A DNA stretch of 64,000 bases from Chthoniobacteraceae bacterium (GCA_947476045.1 CANJNZ010000005.1:39745-103744); one strand, 5' to 3'. Numbered from the stretch's first letter, positions 25,441 through 34,301 are shown. Program-made: numbers and translations. The notes: a model not told the origin generated them from the sequence alone.

Positions 25441-28146
25441 ATGAAACTGCCGGTCATTCTTTCTGCGCTCGTCCTTTCCACTGCTCTGCATGCCGACGAT
25501 GCGGCGAAGGTGGAGGGTTTCACTTTTAAACAAACGCTCAGAGGGATGACGGAGTATCAGCTCGATGCAAACGGGCTGCGGGTTTTGTTGAAAGCGGACA
25601 AGTCGGCTCCGGTGGTGACGTTCATGGTGACGTATCACGTCGGTTCGCGGAATGAGGTGACGGGCACGACGGGTGCGACGCATTTGCTTGAGCATTTGAT
25701 GTTCAAGGGCACGGAGCGGTTTAATCGCAGCAAGGGAACAGGGTTTGATCAGGTGCTGGAACGCGTCGGTGCGGAGACGAATGCGACGACGTGGCTGGAT
25801 CGGACGAATTATTTCGCCACGGTGCCGACGAATGCGCTGCCGTTGCTGGTGGAAATCGAGGCGGATCGGATGCGAAATCTTTCGCTCATCGAAGAGGATC
25901 GCAGGCCGGAGATGACGGTGGTGCGAAATGAATTTGAGCGTGGGGAAAACAATCCCATCGGTGCGCTGGACAAGGAGCTGTGGGCGGCGGCTTTTCAGGC
26001 GCACCCGTATCACCACGACACGATTGGCTGGCGCAGTGACATCGAGAAGGTGCCGATTACCAAGCTGCGGGAATTTTACGACACGTTTTACTGGCCGAAT
26101 AATGCGACGGTGACGGTGATTGGAAATTTCGAGCCGACGGTGGCGCTGGATGCGATTAAGCAGCACTACGGCGCAATCCCGAAGGCTCCGCACGCATTCC
26201 CGGAAATCTACACGGAAGAGCCGGAGCAGAGCGGACCGCGCAGGGTGATGCTGCGTCGTGCGGGCGAACTGGGTGTGGTCGCGCTGGCACACAAAATTCC
26301 GCAGGGAACGCATGCGGATTTTCCCGCCGTCGAAGTGCTGAGCGCGATTCTCACGCAGGGGAAGACGAGCCGCTGCTACCGTGCGCTGACGGACAAAAAC
26401 CTGACCATGGAAGTGGCCGCGCAGACTTCGTTCACGCGCGACCCGTCGCTGCACACCACCTACGCGGAGCTGGCGGCTGGCGCGAAGCACGAGGATGTGG
26501 AAAAGCGTCTGGTTGCCGAGATCGAGCGGGTGAAAAAGGACGGCGTTACAGCGGTTGAGGTGGAGACGGCGGCGGCGGGATTGCTGACCGAGCAGGCATT
26601 TTCCCGCGACGGCAGTTTTGCACAGGCGCGCGCTCTCAATGAGTGCATCGCGGTCGGCGACTGGACGCTTTTCGTTTCGCTCGGCGACAAAATCAAAGCG
26701 GTGACTCCTGCGGATGTGCAGCGCGTTGCCAAAAAGTATTTCATCGAAAAGAGCAGCGTCACCGGCTGGTTCGTGTTTGTGGATGGCGGCGACGATGCAC
26801 CCGTTGTGAATGCGGCGAAGCCCGCGCAGGAAAAGTTTCAGCCCAAACAAGTGCTCCCACCGAAGCCACCGGAGAAGGAACTCGCACCGCCTGCAACGAC
26901 GGATTTCGCGAAACGAGTGGTGCGCGAAAAGGTCGCCGGGATTGATGTGCTCGTGTGCGCCGCCGAGGTGAAAAATGTTGTCCATCTGCGAGGAAGCCTG
27001 CCCGCAGGCGAGGGAGCGTCGGCGAACAGCGCACTCGCGCATCTCGCGGCGGGGATGCTGGAGCGCGGGACGAAGAAGCACGATCAATTCGCCATCGCCG
27101 CGATGCTCGAAAAAGTGGGCGCGGCGATTGAATTCAAAGTGGGCACCGAGACGCTGGAGTTCAGCGCGAAGTGTCTGACACGCGATGTTCCGATGGTCGT
27201 GTCGCTGCTCGCCGAGCAATTGCGCACACCCGCTTTTTCACCTGCGGAGTTTGCGAAGCTGAAGAAGCAACTTGCCAGCGCTGCGCAGCAAACTTTGGAA
27301 GACACGGACGCGCAGGCGGCGATTGCATTTTCACAGGTCGCGTTTCCGACCGGACATCCCGCGCGCAAGCCGGGTGTGCCGGAATTCATCGCCGCCGTCG
27401 AAAAGGCGAAACTGGAGGACGTGCGTGCTTTTCACGCTGCAAACTACGGCCCCGTCGCTCTGCGCATCGTGGCTGTCGGCGATGTGAATGCTGCGATTAT
27501 GAAAGAGGAGATCGCGAAGTCATTCGGAGGGTGGAGCGGTGGTAAACCGGTGTCCGCTCCGGGCACGCCGCTGGTTGCCAAGGCTGCTGAAAAAACAGTG
27601 ATGATGCCGGATAAATTGAGCGTGAGCGTGATCATCGGCCAGCCCACAGGCCTGCGTGCGACCGATGCCGACTGGCTCGCGCTGAGCGTCGGCACCGGAG
27701 TGCTCGGCCAGGGATTTACCAGCAGACTTTTGGGCAATGTGCGCGACCGCGATGGCCTTACTTACGGCATCGGTGCCGGGATGAAGGACGATACTTTCCG
27801 CGACGGCATGTGGCTGGTGAAGGCGACATTCGCCCCAGCGTTGCTCGACAAGGGACTCGCATCCACGCGCCACGAAATCGAGCGCTGGTGGAGCGAAGGC
27901 GTGACCGCCGAGGAACTCGCTTACCGAAAGAGCGCCGTCGCCGGACAATTCGCCGTGAGTCTCGAAACCACCGACGGCCTCGCCGAGCAACTTCTCCGCT
28001 GTGTCGAGCGGGGCTTCGACGTGAAGTGGCTAGATGAATTCCCCGCAAAAGTAACCGCGCTCACGCTAGATGACGTGAACATCGCGCTCAAAAAACACCT
28101 CGACCCCGCGAAGTCAGTCACGGTGAAAGCGGGCACGCTGAAGTAA
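25441..28146 (+). CDS. M16 family zinc protease (two-domain)
   Basis: 901 residues from MKLPVILSALVLSTALHA, a signal peptide, so periplasmic. The first peptidase domain has the inverted zinc motif HLLEH (H81, E84, H85) in GATHLLEHLMFKG, and the downstream glutamate in VVRNEFERGENNP. The second M16 repeat (from ~540, FAKRVVREKVAGIDVLVC) has no HxxEH and is the usual inactive half that closes the chamber, with RDGLTYGIGAGM near its end. In related bacteria such enzymes degrade peptides or process secreted proteins. It is divergent from efp. A strong inverted repeat follows the stop. Confidence 0.93.
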   Translation: MKLPVILSALVLSTALHADDAAKVEGFTFKQTLRGMTEYQLDANGLRVLLKADKSAPVVTFMVTYHVGSRNEVTGTTGATHLLEHLMFKGTERFNRSKGTGFDQVLERVGAETNATTWLDRTNYFATVPTNALPLLVEIEADRMRNLSLIEEDRRPEMTVVRNEFERGENNPIGALDKELWAAAFQAHPYHHDTIGWRSDIEKVPITKLREFYDTFYWPNNATVTVIGNFEPTVALDAIKQHYGAIPKAPHAFPEIYTEEPEQSGPRRVMLRRAGELGVVALAHKIPQGTHADFPAVEVLSAILTQGKTSRCYRALTDKNLTMEVAAQTSFTRDPSLHTTYAELAAGAKHEDVEKRLVAEIERVKKDGVTAVEVETAAAGLLTEQAFSRDGSFAQARALNECIAVGDWTLFVSLGDKIKAVTPADVQRVAKKYFIEKSSVTGWFVFVDGGDDAPVVNAAKPAQEKFQPKQVLPPKPPEKELAPPATTDFAKRVVREKVAGIDVLVCAAEVKNVVHLRGSLPAGEGASANSALAHLAAGMLERGTKKHDQFAIAAMLEKVGAAIEFKVGTETLEFSAKCLTRDVPMVVSLLAEQLRTPAFSPAEFAKLKKQLASAAQQTLEDTDAQAAIAFSQVAFPTGHPARKPGVPEFIAAVEKAKLEDVRAFHAANYGPVALRIVAVGDVNAAIMKEEIAKSFGGWSGGKPVSAPGTPLVAKAAEKTVMMPDKLSVSVIIGQPTGLRATDADWLALSVGTGVLGQGFTSRLLGNVRDRDGLTYGIGAGMKDDTFRDGMWLVKATFAPALLDKGLASTRHEIERWWSEGVTAEELAYRKSAVAGQFAVSLETTDGLAEQLLRCVERGFDVKWLDEFPAKVTALTLDDVNIALKKHLDPAKSVTVKAGTLK

Positions 28147-28152
28147 ACCACG

Positions 28153-28201
28153 CCGCCTGCGTGGTGCGCTGGCGCGCTTTCATATGGGACCACGCAGGCG
28201 G
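28153..28201. terminator. Large inverted repeat between convergent genes
   Basis: A perfect 13-bp inverted repeat (28153-28165 with 28189-28201), arms rich in CCTGCGTGG/CCACGCAGG, loop 23 nt, lying exactly between the stop of the M16 gene and the stop of the small lipoprotein gene on the other strand. There is no T-run, so a bidirectional terminator or mRNA 3'-end protector is inferred from placement. Confidence 0.6.
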
Positions 28202-28213
28202 GCGGTTTGCAGA

Positions 28214-28348
28214 CTACTTGCCGTGCGGCTTGTAGACGGTCTTGCCGTCCCCGTGTGCGGGCTTCACGGGTGGCTGCGGCTTGTCGGCGCAGGCGGCGAC
28301 GAAGCTGAGCACGATGGCGGCGGTGATGATGCGGATGGTGTATTTCAT
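28214..28348 (-). CDS. Small lipoprotein (44 aa)
   Basis: A short gene giving MKYTIRIITAAIVLSFVAAC followed by ADKPQPPVKPAHGDGKTVYKPHGK. The first 20 residues are a lipoprotein signal ending in a lipobox (VAAC), so the mature product is a ~25-residue Pro/Lys/His-rich lipidated peptide. No function known. It lies downstream of two other lipoprotein genes on the same strand and is likely the last gene of that cluster. Confidence 0.7.
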   Translation of the reverse strand: MKYTIRIITAAIVLSFVAACADKPQPPVKPAHGDGKTVYKPHGK

Positions 28349-28382
28349 GGTGTTGTTGTGTGTTGTGTTCTGGAGAAAGTTT

Positions 28383-29186
28383 TCACGCCTCAGGCGGCGC
28401 GGCGTAGCGGCGGCTGGATGGAAATTCCTTTGGCTCTGTGCGTCGCCACGCGCGATTGGCGGGGTTGTGCGATTCGCCGTTCCACCAACGTTCCTGAAAA
28501 ACTGCGAGACCAATGACGCCTACGTTCGTCGTGTGGCCATGCGTTCGTTGAGCGTAGCTTTCACCGACGCTCTTGAAGCGAAACGCTGCAACCGTGCCGT
28601 CGCTCGTGCGGAAGCCCTCGACGGCCAGTTCCTCGCGCGGGCCGATGACGTAGCCGCGCTTTTTGAAATTCGCCGTCCCCCCATCGAGCGCATCGAGGCC
28701 GTCCACGCTGAGCACGATTTCCACGCGCCGACGCGTTTCGTTTTTCACCACCACCTCGTAGCGCGCACCGGGTTCGCCCGCAGCGATGCGTTTGCCGCGC
28801 GATTCCCACGTATCGAGCCAGCGACCATCGCCAAAACGCAGCCCGCAGCTTACGAGTCCGCCCGCCATGCTTTGCGCTCCTTTATTCGAGCGAGGCTCGC
28901 CGCCGAGATAGTCGAGCATCGCATCGGCGCCCTCGCGGTCGTTGTAGTAAATCACGTCCTTGGCGCTCGGCTGATTGCCCCACGCTCGCGCAAAATATGT
29001 CGGCTCCACCCAGGCCTGCCGCGTTTCGCCCCATGCCGTGCCGAAGCCCGGTCTTTCAGTGCTCGTTCGCAACGCTCTGGCCTGAGCCGGTGCAGGACTC
29101 GGTCCTGAGCTTGCGCATCCGGCGAAAATGCACACTGCCAGCGCGAGCAGTGCGTAACGAATGAATGGTAGAATGATCGTTTTCAT
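28383..29186 (-). CDS. Lipoprotein of unknown function
   Basis: 267 residues from MKTIILPFIRYALLALAVCIFAGC; the lipobox is FAGC. The mature part has YYNDREGADAMLDYLGG, LVSCGLRFGDGRWLDTW and a late VGVIGLAVFQERWW, with beta-rich character (a YEVVVKNETRRRVEIVLSVDG stretch like an immunoglobulin-like domain). I do not recognise a named family. The start overlaps the stop of the preceding lipoprotein gene by ATGA, so the two are translated as a pair and probably act together at a membrane. Confidence 0.75.
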   Translation of the reverse strand: MKTIILPFIRYALLALAVCIFAGCASSGPSPAPAQARALRTSTERPGFGTAWGETRQAWVEPTYFARAWGNQPSAKDVIYYNDREGADAMLDYLGGEPRSNKGAQSMAGGLVSCGLRFGDGRWLDTWESRGKRIAAGEPGARYEVVVKNETRRRVEIVLSVDGLDALDGGTANFKKRGYVIGPREELAVEGFRTSDGTVAAFRFKSVGESYAQRTHGHTTNVGVIGLAVFQERWWNGESHNPANRAWRRTEPKEFPSSRRYAAPPEA

Positions 29187-29917
29187 TTCCGGTGAGTCTG
29201 CACGACTCCGCGCCAGACGGCAGGAAACTCGGTGAGTAATTTTTCGAGCGCAGAGCGTGTGGCGCGTTCTCTGGCGCGATCGCGCGTGCTGTCGTCCCAA
29301 CTCATGGCGTAACACGTCCTGCCTGCGCTGCGCTCGGCGGTCGCATAGACGTAGCCCGTGCGTGTATCCACTAGTGCGGCGAGCGCGGTGGCGATGACTT
29401 CAGCGCGGTCGTTTGGAAAGAGTCCGAGTGAAAGCGTTGTCAGCGGTGTGAAGATTTTGCCGTCGGTGATGTTTGTCTCCAACTGGATCAGCAGCACGGC
29501 GTCCGCGTGCATTTTCGCGGCAGCCTCGCGCAGGATGAGGTCGGACTTGTTCCATATCGGTGCCGACTTTCCATTCGAGCCTTCGATTTCGCCGTCGCGA
29601 TCCGACATGAGCAGCGAGCTGAGTGTGGTGATGTCCTTGACCTGTTGGAGCGACTTGAGTGAATCGAGTTTACCGAACGCATCGAGTGCGCGGAGTTCCT
29701 GCTGCGCGTTGCCGCCCATCGGGGCGACGACGATGGTGGCGGGGAAGTGGATGGTGGGTTTTGCGTTGTAGGCGTGTGCGATGAGCGGATGGGAGAACGC
29801 CTCGCTTTGCTTGGCCCGTGCGGCGCGGGCGGTGGGAGTGTTCACATAGGACGAGCAACCGGAGAGAGCCATTGTTGCGGAGGAGAGCACGATGTTGAGA
29901 AGGGTGTTTGCTTTCAT
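29183..29917 (-). CDS. Lipoprotein of unknown function, coupled to next gene
   Basis: 244 residues; signal MKANTLLNIVLSSATMALSGC with a lipobox ending at C21. The mature part contains ATIVVAPMGG, an AADAVLLIQLETN-type strand segment, and VIATALAALVDTRTGYVYATAERSA, a pattern seen in secreted proteins related to curli-assembly CsgG-like or DUF799-like domains; the match is suggestive only. It is the first gene of a three-gene lipoprotein cluster and is divergent from the BlaI-type repressor gene, sharing a ~100 bp regulatory gap. Confidence 0.72.
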   Translation of the reverse strand: MKANTLLNIVLSSATMALSGCSSYVNTPTARAARAKQSEAFSHPLIAHAYNAKPTIHFPATIVVAPMGGNAQQELRALDAFGKLDSLKSLQQVKDITTLSSLLMSDRDGEIEGSNGKSAPIWNKSDLILREAAAKMHADAVLLIQLETNITDGKIFTPLTTLSLGLFPNDRAEVIATALAALVDTRTGYVYATAERSAGRTCYAMSWDDSTRDRARERATRSALEKLLTEFPAVWRGVVQTHRK

Positions 29918-29918
29918 G

Positions 29919-29978
29919 TGCTAAAAAAACAGCAGAACAACGGTGCGCTGGCAAGAACTTTCTGCTAAAAATACTGCA
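29919..29978. promoter_or_regulatory. Pair of 16-bp direct repeats, candidate operator
   Basis: tgctaaaaaaacagca (29919-29934) and tgctaaaaatactgca (29963-29978) match at 14 of 16 positions; the first has 4-bp inverted ends. Their spacing is 44 bp, close to four helical turns, and they lie in the divergent gap between the lipoprotein cluster and the BlaI-type repressor gene. They are candidate binding sites for that repressor. Confidence 0.45.
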
Positions 29979-30020
29979 CATTGTTTTTGACGCGCCCATT
30001 TTTCACGCTAGAAAGCAGCC

Positions 30021-30401
30021 GTGCCTGCGAACCAGCCAGACAACGATCTCCACTCCCGCCGCGAGCGGCAGATTATGGAAATCGTGTGGCGTCATGGCCG
30101 CGCGACCGCGAACGAAATTCATGAACAGCTTCCCGATGCGCCGAGCTATTCTGCCGTGCGCGCTTTGCTGGCAGTGCTTGTGACAAAGGGCCATCTGCGC
30201 CACGAGCGCGATGGAAAGCGCTACATTTATTTGCCTGTGGCCTCGCCTGAGAAAGCAGGCAAGAGCGCTCTGCGGCGGCTTCTCTCTACGTTCTTCAATA
30301 ACAGCCCCGCCGACCTCGTCGCCACACTTCTCGATCCAAAGGAAACCGATGACGCGGAACTGGCGCGCATCAAAGCCATGCTCAACGAAAGGAAGAAATG
30401 A
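30021..30401 (+). CDS. BlaI/MecI-family transcriptional repressor
   Basis: 126 residues from a GTG. The winged helix-turn-helix shows LHSRRERQIMEIVWRHGRATANEIHEQL, PSYSAVRALLAVLVTKGHLRHERDGKRYIYLPV, then a short helical dimerisation tail. In known systems the repressor is cut after its membrane partner senses a signal, and the operon opens. The stop overlaps the M56 peptidase gene by ATGA. Operator candidates lie just upstream. Targets other than its own operon might include the divergent lipoprotein cluster. Confidence 0.9.
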   Translation: MPANQPDNDLHSRRERQIMEIVWRHGRATANEIHEQLPDAPSYSAVRALLAVLVTKGHLRHERDGKRYIYLPVASPEKAGKSALRRLLSTFFNNSPADLVATLLDPKETDDAELARIKAMLNERKK

Positions 30402-31405
30402 CCGCGTTTTCCGGCTGGCTTTTGCATAGTTTCGTCGTGGGCGCGCTTGCGTGTGCGGCGGTCTGGATCTGTCCACGCGGATGGCGTTCGCGTGTGCGGC
30501 AGGCAGTGCCGGTCGTTGCGTTTGCGGCTCTGCTGTTGCTCGCGATTGGCCTCGTGCGTCCGCTTCCTCGTGTGGAAGTGCAGGCACCGGCTGCGCTGAC
30601 GAAATGGAGTGAAACTGCGCCGGATGCACTTTGGCTTACATGGCTGTGGTTTGCTGGTTTTGCCGTGTGCGGGGCGCGTCTTTTGGTGGAGTCAGTCGCT
30701 GTGCGCAGGCTTTTGAAAAATACGCAGCCACTGCCCGGTCGCGTCTGGCAGCAGCTCCTAGCCGAGTGCCAGCGCACGCTTGGTCTGCGTGGAAACGTGC
30801 GGCTGCGACTGGCTGGGCCGGGTTTTGTGCCGAGTGCGGCGGGTCTTTTGCAGCGCACGGTGTTGCTGCCGGATGAAGCACGTAACTGGACACATGAGCA
30901 GCGGCGTCTCGTGCTGCTTCACGAACTGGGTCACTTCCGCCGTGGCGATCTTTGGGCGCACACGCTCGGGCGTCTCGCGTGCGCGGTGCATTGGTTCAAT
31001 CCTTTCGCGTGGCTCCTCCAGAGCCAGCTCGCCGTCGAACGCGAGTTTGCGTGTGATGAACTTGTCGTCTCGCGAGGTGCGGCCCCCGACGATTATGCCA
31101 CGCTCCTTTTTGAAATGGCCACCGCCTCGCGCCATCGTCCATCCGTTGCGGCGGCGTTTCTCACCATGGCCTCACCGCGCACGGGCAAACTCGAAGCGCG
31201 CGTCCGTCGCATCCTCGCGCCGGTTCGTCGCGCAGGAAAGTTCGCGCGGCTTTTCGATACCACCGCCTGCGCCGTAGCCGCGCTCGTCTTGCTGGCGTGT
31301 GTCGCTTGCAAGCCCATCGCACGCCTGATGCCGCAGGCTGGAGCATGGACGGCGGGTGAAATCCAAACGCGCCTCGCCGCCGATCCATTTCCGGGCGAAC
31401 GATAA
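30398..31405 (+). CDS. BlaR1/MecR1-like M56 membrane peptidase
   Basis: 335 residues. Membrane segments at ~5-25, ~38-53, ~78-95 and ~285-305 surround an HELGH zinc motif at 175-179 and a downstream EREFACDELVV segment with the third ligand. It ends soon after the last membrane span (CACKP-like end and ~30 residues); the C-terminal penicillin-binding sensor domain of BlaR1/MecR1 is absent, so beta-lactam sensing is not supported. The likely job is to cleave the adjacent BlaI-type repressor after an unknown envelope signal. Coupled to the repressor gene by ATGA. Confidence 0.85.
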   Translation: MTAFSGWLLHSFVVGALACAAVWICPRGWRSRVRQAVPVVAFAALLLLAIGLVRPLPRVEVQAPAALTKWSETAPDALWLTWLWFAGFAVCGARLLVESVAVRRLLKNTQPLPGRVWQQLLAECQRTLGLRGNVRLRLAGPGFVPSAAGLLQRTVLLPDEARNWTHEQRRLVLLHELGHFRRGDLWAHTLGRLACAVHWFNPFAWLLQSQLAVEREFACDELVVSRGAAPDDYATLLFEMATASRHRPSVAAAFLTMASPRTGKLEARVRRILAPVRRAGKFARLFDTTACAVAALVLLACVACKPIARLMPQAGAWTAGEIQTRLAADPFPGER

Positions 31406-31425
31406 AATCGTTGTAGCATCGCGTC

Positions 31426-32040
31426 ATGCCCCGCGCCCCGAAAAACTACCCGATGCTTGCCACGCGATTGAGCCTCATCGCTCGGCTTGGAAATTGGGAC
31501 GAGCAGGGCAAATGGCAGGAATTTTTCGAGACCTACTGGCAGCTCATCTACGGCGTCGCATGTCGAGCCGGGATGAAAGACGACGAGGCGCAGGAAGTCG
31601 TGCAGGAGACGTGCATCGCCGTTGCAAAAAATATCGCGCGCTACGACAGCAAAGCCGGCCCTTTCAAAGCATGGCTGCTGCAAATGACCCGCTGGCGCAT
31701 CACGGATCAACTGCGCAAGCGCCCAAAAAACCGCCACGTTCGCCGAGACGACGACACGCGCCTCACGGCCACGATGGATCGCATCCCCGGCTCGGGCGAA
31801 GCGGCGTTTGAAACCGTGTGGGAGGAGGAGTGGCAGCGGCACGTCCTCGACTCCGCGCTTGCCCGCTTGAAGCGCAAAGTGGACGCGAAGCATTTCCAAA
31901 TCTTCGACTGCGCCGTAAGCAAAGGCTGGAGCGCGAGCAAGACCGCCAAAACTCTCGGCGTGAACATCGCCCAAGTCTATCTCGTGAAGCATCGCCTCAA
32001 AGGGATGCTGAAAAAGGAACTCGAAGGCCTGGAAGAGTAG
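31426..32040 (+). CDS. ECF-like sigma-70 family factor
   Basis: 204 residues. Region 2 pattern: YWQLIYGVACRAGMKDDEAQEVVQETCIAVAKNIARYD and FKAWLLQMTRWRITDQLRKR. Region 4: FDCAVSKGWSASKTAKTLGVNIAQVYLVKHRL. This is the style seen in the many ECF factors of planctomycetes and verrucomicrobia. No anti-sigma gene adjoins it. It follows the M56 gene by 20 bp, so it may be co-transcribed with the BlaI/M56 pair, which would make it an output of that sensor. Confidence 0.88.
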   Translation: MPRAPKNYPMLATRLSLIARLGNWDEQGKWQEFFETYWQLIYGVACRAGMKDDEAQEVVQETCIAVAKNIARYDSKAGPFKAWLLQMTRWRITDQLRKRPKNRHVRRDDDTRLTATMDRIPGSGEAAFETVWEEEWQRHVLDSALARLKRKVDAKHFQIFDCAVSKGWSASKTAKTLGVNIAQVYLVKHRLKGMLKKELEGLEE

Positions 32041-32053
32041 GGCGGCGAGCTGC

Positions 32054-32572
32054 TCAGGCTGATTTTTTCAGCGCGTCGGCAAGCGTGTGCGCGAGCAACT
32101 TGTTCATCGCCTCCAATCTCTCCATCATAGTTTGCGAAGTGCGGCGCAACATTTCGTATCCCAGATCGCGATCCAGCTCACACTCTTCGCGGAGCAGGGT
32201 GCCATAAAAGAAGACGGCCTCCAGCGGCTCCACTGCACGCGCTGTGAAGTGCATCGTGTCCGTGTTGAAAAACCACGAAAATCCCACCGGTTCACCCGGG
32301 CCGATTTCCTGCAACGTCACTCGCCGCCCGCCGGCATTGAGTTCGATTGCGACGCGCCCCGACTTGATGACGTAGAAACGGTTCGCCAGTTCGCCCTGCT
32401 CGAAGAGCATGTCTTCCGCGGCAAATCGGATGCGTTTCGAATAGCGCGCGATTTGCGCGAGATGATGCGGAGTGAACCCCGCAAAAAAATCCATCGTCGC
32501 AAGTTCGCCTGCATCCACGGCGTGCATGGCGGATGAGTCCGTGGAGTGGCTGGAAGGCGCATTCGTGTTCAT
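32054..32572 (-). CDS. Cyclic-nucleotide-binding domain protein
   Basis: 172 residues from MNTNAPSSHS. A Crp-like beta-roll spans ~25-135 (FFAGFTPHHLAQIARYSKRIRF, FEQGELANRFYVIKSGRVAIEL, GPGEPVGFSWFFNT), then a C-helix region (LGYEMLRRTSQTMMERLEAMNKLLAHTL). There is no DNA-binding domain, so it acts as a stand-alone sensor module. An in-frame extension upstream lies over the divergent promoter and was not used. It converges on the sigma gene and is divergent from uspA, with a 158 bp shared gap holding a CRP/FNR-like palindrome. Confidence 0.85.
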   Translation of the reverse strand: MNTNAPSSHSTDSSAMHAVDAGELATMDFFAGFTPHHLAQIARYSKRIRFAAEDMLFEQGELANRFYVIKSGRVAIELNAGGRRVTLQEIGPGEPVGFSWFFNTDTMHFTARAVEPLEAVFFYGTLLREECELDRDLGYEMLRRTSQTMMERLEAMNKLLAHTLADALKKSA

Positions 32573-32643
32573 GGTTGTATCTAACACGCTACGCGCATCC
32601 CGCCAGTGATACTCACACATATTTGGCATTTTCAGCACCTCGA

Positions 32644-32663
32644 TTGTCAGCCGCTGATGGCAA
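32644..32663. promoter_or_regulatory. CRP/FNR-like imperfect palindrome
   Basis: ttgtcagccgctgatggcaa: TTGnCA...TGnCAA with an 8-nt centre, 14 of 20 positions symmetric. Placed in the divergent gap between the cNMP-binding protein gene and uspA. A site for a CRP/FNR-family regulator is inferred; none with a DNA-binding domain is encoded in the window. Confidence 0.35.
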
Positions 32664-32730
32664 GAAAAGGCACCGCTCTGCCAAACCACGTATAGTCAGA
32701 ACACGAAGGCCGTGCGAGACTCTGTGCATT

Positions 32731-33288
32731 ATGAAACCTCTCAAACCCGGTAAAAAAATCAGTTCAGCAAAACTTGTCGTTGTTGACGGTGCGGGCCATC
32801 GCACTGCCACCGTGCCGGCGGGTGCGCTTGCTCCGCTTCAGTTCAAAATCCAACGCATTCTTGTGCCCGTGGATTTTTCCGATCACTCCCAAAAAGCCCT
32901 GCGCTACGCGCTCGGGTTTGCCGCGCAATTTGGCGCGGAGATCACGCTCGTTCATATCGTGGAGCAGATGGTTTATCCCGGCGACTGGATGTATCCGCCG
33001 CTCGCCGCCACGGACTTTGCTGCGGAAAAACGTGAGCAGGTCATCCAGAAGCTCCGCGACCTCACGCGGGGCACCGATATTAAAGCCGGCCACGTCGTTA
33101 GACTCGGTCGCGCATGGCAGGAAGTCGCCGAGATTGCGAAGGAGAAGAAGAGCGACCTCATCATCCTGGCCACGCACGGCTACACGGGCCTCAAACACGT
33201 TCTTCTCGGTAGCGTTGCCGAAAAAATTGTGCGTCACGCACCGTGTCCCGTCCTGACGGTGCGACCGGACGAGCGGGATTTCATATAG
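32731..33288 (+). CDS. uspA: Universal stress protein
   Basis: 185 residues: a ~40-residue leader, then one Usp domain with ILVPVDFSDHSQKALRYA, LIILATHGYTGLKHVLLGSVAEKIVRHAPCPVLTV. The ATP-binding G-x2-G-x9-G-S pattern is intact (HGYTGLKHVLLGS), so an ATP-binding type is expected. These proteins help cells survive starvation and redox stress. Longer readings from further upstream were rejected because the leader lies in the shared promoter region. Confidence 0.92.
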   Translation: MKPLKPGKKISSAKLVVVDGAGHRTATVPAGALAPLQFKIQRILVPVDFSDHSQKALRYALGFAAQFGAEITLVHIVEQMVYPGDWMYPPLAATDFAAEKREQVIQKLRDLTRGTDIKAGHVVRLGRAWQEVAEIAKEKKSDLIILATHGYTGLKHVLLGSVAEKIVRHAPCPVLTVRPDERDFI

Positions 33289-33382
33289 GCAAAAGTCCTA
33301 TCCCCCATCAGTCGCCACCCCCGGCGAAATGCAGCATCGCGCCCAATAGGCGCGGCGGTCGTGTTGCGCCATCCTCCCTCAC

Positions 33383-34270
33383 ATGAACACGACCACACTC
33401 CTCGACACGCTCACGGAATCCGAACTCTACAAGGACTACGAACGCTCCTTCAGCGACGCCACCGGCCTGCCGCTCACGCTTCGCGGCTCCGAGGCATGGC
33501 AGCCGCCCTTTCGTGGCAAGGCGAAGGAAAATGGTTTCTGCGCGTTGATGGCAGGTCGCAGCGCCACTTGCGCTGCATGTTTGCAGATGCAGGAGCGCGT
33601 GACTCAGGCCGCTGCACAAGGTCCGGCAATTTTGAAATGCCACTTCGGCATGACCGAGGCCGCCGTGCCGGTGAAACTCGGTGCTGATACGCTGGGTTAC
33701 CTCGCCACAGGACAAGTTTTCACACAGGCACCGACGGCGGAGCAGTTTGAAAAAGCAAATCGCACGATGAAGAAACTCGGCATCAATGTGGACAAGGCCG
33801 AGGCAAAAAAAGCCTACATGGCCACGCGAGTCATGCCCCGCAACCAGATCGCCTCCGCAACGCGCCTGCTCGGAATTTTCGCGGAACATCTCTCGATGAA
33901 GAGCAACACACTCGCAGTGACGCAGGCGAACTCCGAACCCGCTGCGGTAGTCCGTGCCAAGGCCTACATCGCAGAACATCTCAGTGAAGACATCACACTG
34001 GGCGACCTCGCACGCGCCGCCTGCACGAGCACCTACTACATCTGCAAACTCTTCAAGCGGCACGTCGGCGTGAATTTTACCGAATATGTCTCCCGGCTTC
34101 GTGTGGAAAAAGCGAAGGAGCTTCTCGCTAGGCCGCATCTCCGCATCAGCGAGATCGCCTTCGAGGTGGGCTTTCAGTCCCTCACGCATTTCAACCGCAC
34201 ATTCCGCAGTGTCACCGGCGAAGCGCCGACGGCCTACCGCGAACAACTCGCCCTGCCGCTCGCGGCGTGA
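33383..34270 (+). CDS. PocR-domain AraC-family transcriptional regulator
   Basis: 295 residues. The N-terminal ~165 residues form a PocR sensory domain (EDYERSFSDATGLPLTLRGSEAW style) with a cysteine cluster at C53, C63 and C66 plus a later CHFGM, which in this family can bind metal or a ligand such as a small diol or redox signal. The C-terminal ~105 residues are a double HTH of the AraC type (LSEDITLGDLARAACTSTYYICKLFKRHVGVNFTEYV, RISEIAFEVGFQSLTHFNRTFRSVTGEAPTAYR). Next genes on the same strand form a two-component pair 31 bp away. Confidence 0.9.
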   Translation: MNTTTLLDTLTESELYKDYERSFSDATGLPLTLRGSEAWQPPFRGKAKENGFCALMAGRSATCAACLQMQERVTQAAAQGPAILKCHFGMTEAAVPVKLGADTLGYLATGQVFTQAPTAEQFEKANRTMKKLGINVDKAEAKKAYMATRVMPRNQIASATRLLGIFAEHLSMKSNTLAVTQANSEPAAVVRAKAYIAEHLSEDITLGDLARAACTSTYYICKLFKRHVGVNFTEYVSRLRVEKAKELLARPHLRISEIAFEVGFQSLTHFNRTFRSVTGEAPTAYREQLALPLAA

Positions 34271-34301
34271 CTCCGCGCATCCCCCCGTATAGCCAAGGCC
34301 C

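Noticed and set aside
25303..27219. 638-codon minus-strand frame
   Set aside because: Antisense of the M16 protease gene, Arg/His-rich shadow with no motif.
30398..31405. Beta-lactam-sensing BlaR1
   Set aside because: The C-terminal penicillin-binding sensor is missing; the protein ends shortly after its last membrane span.
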